A DNA stretch of 6,457 bases from an uncultured Clostridia bacterium (lineage in GTDB: Bacteria > Bacillota > Clostridia > Oscillospirales > Ruminococcaceae). Positions 5,153 to 6,457 of this stretch are shown here, piece after piece. A program made the translations under genes and the position numbers. The stretch is from positions 1-6,457 of the forward strand of contig CAMEPN010000109.1 of assembly GCA_945931735.1 (NCBI GenBank). Reading direction: 5' to 3'. Numbering within the stretch: position 1 is the first letter of the stretch; every line of letters begins with the position of its first letter. The notes under the pieces are model-generated. The model worked only from the letters and a program-made list of their open reading frames with translations, did not search any database and had not been told where the DNA came from.

Positions 5153-6088
5153 TCACTTTTGATGAGGAAAAGTGTTTCTCTCCCAAAAAATCCCGTCTGA
5201 ATACCCCTGTATAGACTTGTCGGTATCCGCAAGCTCCAGCCGCTGCTCCGCCCACAGGCAGTAGCGCTCCTCAAGCTCTATCCCGATGTAATGCCGCCCG
5301 AGCTTCTTCGCCGTGACCGCGGACGTTCCCGAGCCGCAGAACGGGTCAAGCACAACGTCCCCCGCTTTAGAGCTTGCAAGTATCAGCTTTGCGAAAAGCT
5401 TTTCGGGCTTCTGCGTCGGGTGGGCGGTGTTCTCGGGCATCGACCAGAACGGTATCGTGATGTCGTCCCAGAAATTCGACGGGCAGGTGTCGCGGAATTT
5501 TCCGCCGTCGGTCTGTTCCCAGTCCTTCGGAGCGCCGTCCGCGCGGTACGGCGCCATCACCCTGCGGCGTATCTTCACCGCCTCAAGGTCAAAGGTATAG
5601 CCGTTTCCGTTCGTCGCGAACCATATGTCCTCCATGCCGTTTTTCCAGTTTGACTTTGCGCCGCGGCCCTTTTCACGCTGCCATGTGATGCGGTTTCGTA
5701 CAGTGAAATACTCGCCGAGGACGCGCCCTATGACAAGGCTTGACTCCCAGTCGCAGCATACATAAATCGTTCCGCCGTCCTTTAACAGTGGCTTCACAAG
5801 CGCCAGCCAGCGGCGGGTGTATTCCTCGTATTTTTCGGCAGAGCGCTTTGCAAATCTGCTCCCGTTGTAGGATTTGGTGAGATTATACGGCGGGTCGGCT
5901 ATGATCAGATCGGCGCATTTTTCGGGCAGCAGCGGAAGTGTTTCAAACGTATCGCCGACGATTATCCGGTCGGTCGCCTCCGCAGCCGAAAGCGGCTCTC
6001 CGCACTGCCTTAAGCAGCGGGTGAGGTATTTTTCCCCGTCGTTTAGCTCGGTGTCTATCGTGCGGTTTCTCGGTGCTTTTTCAGCCAT
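5153..6088 (-). CDS. Site-specific DNA methyltransferase, beta-class N6-adenine/N4-cytosine type
   Basis: Transfers a methyl group from S-adenosylmethionine to an exocyclic amino group in DNA. The 311 residues carry the catalytic motif IV ADPPYNL (64-70) near the N-terminus, a probable target-recognition region (about 135-215), HPTQKP (223-228), and the AdoMet-binding motif I DPFCGSGTSAV (248-258) followed by GRHYIGIELEERY. The order catalytic-recognition-AdoMet defines the beta class. The target sequence cannot be read from the protein, and DPPY fits both N6A and N4C enzymes. Start ATG 6088 has AGGG 7 bases upstream. The gene begins 17 bases after the isomerase-like gene and is probably co-transcribed with it. 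No restriction endonuclease is visible in the window, so it may be an orphan or of mobile origin. Confidence 0.93.
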   Translation of the reverse strand: MAEKAPRNRTIDTELNDGEKYLTRCLRQCGEPLSAAEATDRIIVGDTFETLPLLPEKCADLIIADPPYNLTKSYNGSRFAKRSAEKYEEYTRRWLALVKPLLKDGGTIYVCCDWESSLVIGRVLGEYFTVRNRITWQREKGRGAKSNWKNGMEDIWFATNGNGYTFDLEAVKIRRRVMAPYRADGAPKDWEQTDGGKFRDTCPSNFWDDITIPFWSMPENTAHPTQKPEKLFAKLILASSKAGDVVLDPFCGSGTSAVTAKKLGRHYIGIELEERYCLWAEQRLELADTDKSIQGYSDGIFWERNTFPHQK

Positions 6089-6105
6089 TGGCTAACCCTG
6101 CCCCC

Positions 6106-6457
6106 TCACAAGCCGACAAACTCCGCCATGCGGTCGGCTGACTTTTTCAGCTCCTCAAAGCTGCCGTAATTATCACGGTAAAGCTCGACGATGTACGCGC
6201 CGTCGTAGCCCTTGTCCGAGAGCCGCCGAGTGAGCTTTCCGAAATCAAAACTGCCCTCGCCTATCGGCAGGCAGTCGTGTCCGTCGTCGCCGTCGCTGAC
6301 GTGGCAGTGGATAATGCTCCGACCGAGCGCTTCGACATATTCAAGCGGATCTTCACCGCTGCGGCGCGCCTGCTTGAGGTCGAGGACGAATTTCGCATTG
6401 TCCCCAACCTCCCGCTTCATCATTTTCAGGAACTCCAGCTTGCCCCCCATCCACCAG
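6106..6457 (-). CDS. Sugar phosphate isomerase/epimerase-like TIM-barrel protein (partial, C-terminal 116 codons)
   Basis: C-terminal part of a protein of the AP-endonuclease-2 / xylose-isomerase-like TIM-barrel superfamily, whose members isomerise or epimerise sugars or cleave abasic sites using divalent metals. The frame stays open to the right edge (WWMGGKLEF...), so the true start is outside; the ATG at 6450 is internal and lacks a ribosome site. Visible signatures: FVLDLKQAR (possible metal ligand Asp), SIIHCHVSDGDDGHD (metal-binding His-x-His-x-x-Asp type), LPIGEGSFDFGKLTRRLSDKGYDG, and VELYRDNYGS with the terminal metal-ligand Glu. The GxGxxDF...L...GYdG...E run is typical of the isomerase/epimerase branch, which I prefer over endonuclease IV. 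The substrate is unknown. It lies upstream of the methyltransferase in the same orientation. Confidence 0.85.
   Translation of the reverse strand, partial: WWMGGKLEFLKMMKREVGDNAKFVLDLKQARRSGEDPLEYVEALGRSIIHCHVSDGDDGHDCLPIGEGSFDFGKLTRRLSDKGYDGAYIVELYRDNYGSFEELKKSADRMAEFVGL

Noticed and set aside
5291..5653. Plus-strand frames of 120 and 95 codons
   Set aside because: They are antisense shadows of the GC-rich methyltransferase gene, without ribosome sites or recognisable domains.

Overview
The window reads as a chromosomal segment of an endospore-forming, low-to-mid GC Firmicute, most likely a Clostridia / Oscillospiraceae-type gut or rumen bacterium. The evidence is a SpoVT sporulation regulator, an SRP RNA gene directly upstream of dnaX (a Firmicute gene order), a textbook forespore sigma-G promoter, Gram-positive Shine-Dalgarno sites on every gene, and a DUF421-DUF4363 pair of the kind found in spore formers. 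The genus cannot be named from the sequence alone.

Left part, bases 1 to about 1340, minus strand: the 5' end of dnaX (DNA polymerase III gamma/tau, cut by the window edge), preceded by a small-type SRP RNA with a near-consensus promoter, preceded in turn by spoVT with its own terminator. Divergently from spoVT, on the plus strand, lies an AT-rich single gene (1463-1969). Its product carries all three signature elements of a PARP-like H-Y-E ADP-ribosyltransferase (LYHAT, VYLSDD, NEYV). It looks like a recently acquired accessory gene, and has a terminator-like hairpin inside its first codons.

Middle, 1950-3775: proS, a complete bacterial-type prolyl-tRNA synthetase with the CxxC-flanked editing insertion, a promoter embedded in the end of the ADP-ribosyltransferase gene, and a downstream hairpin. 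Base composition rises sharply inside proS near 3330-3370 and stays high to the right edge.

Right part, 3788-4903, plus strand: a translationally coupled pair of membrane-associated proteins (DUF421/YetF-like, then DUF4363) behind a perfect sigma-G consensus (TGAATA-N17-CATACTA). This strongly suggests forespore expression, and spoVT, a modulator of the sigma-G regulon in Bacillus, lies about 2.5 kb away. The pair converges on a minus-strand couple: a sugar-phosphate isomerase/epimerase-like TIM barrel (cut by the right edge), then a beta-class DNA methyltransferase without a visible restriction partner. The 249-bp gap between the convergent stop codons is filled by a nested palindromic element: matching terminator hairpins at both ends with outward U-tracts, a second 10-bp inverted repeat inside, and four internal hairpins.

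Most worth following up are the H-Y-E ADP-ribosyltransferase, the nested palindromic element, and the sigma-G controlled DUF421-DUF4363 pair.
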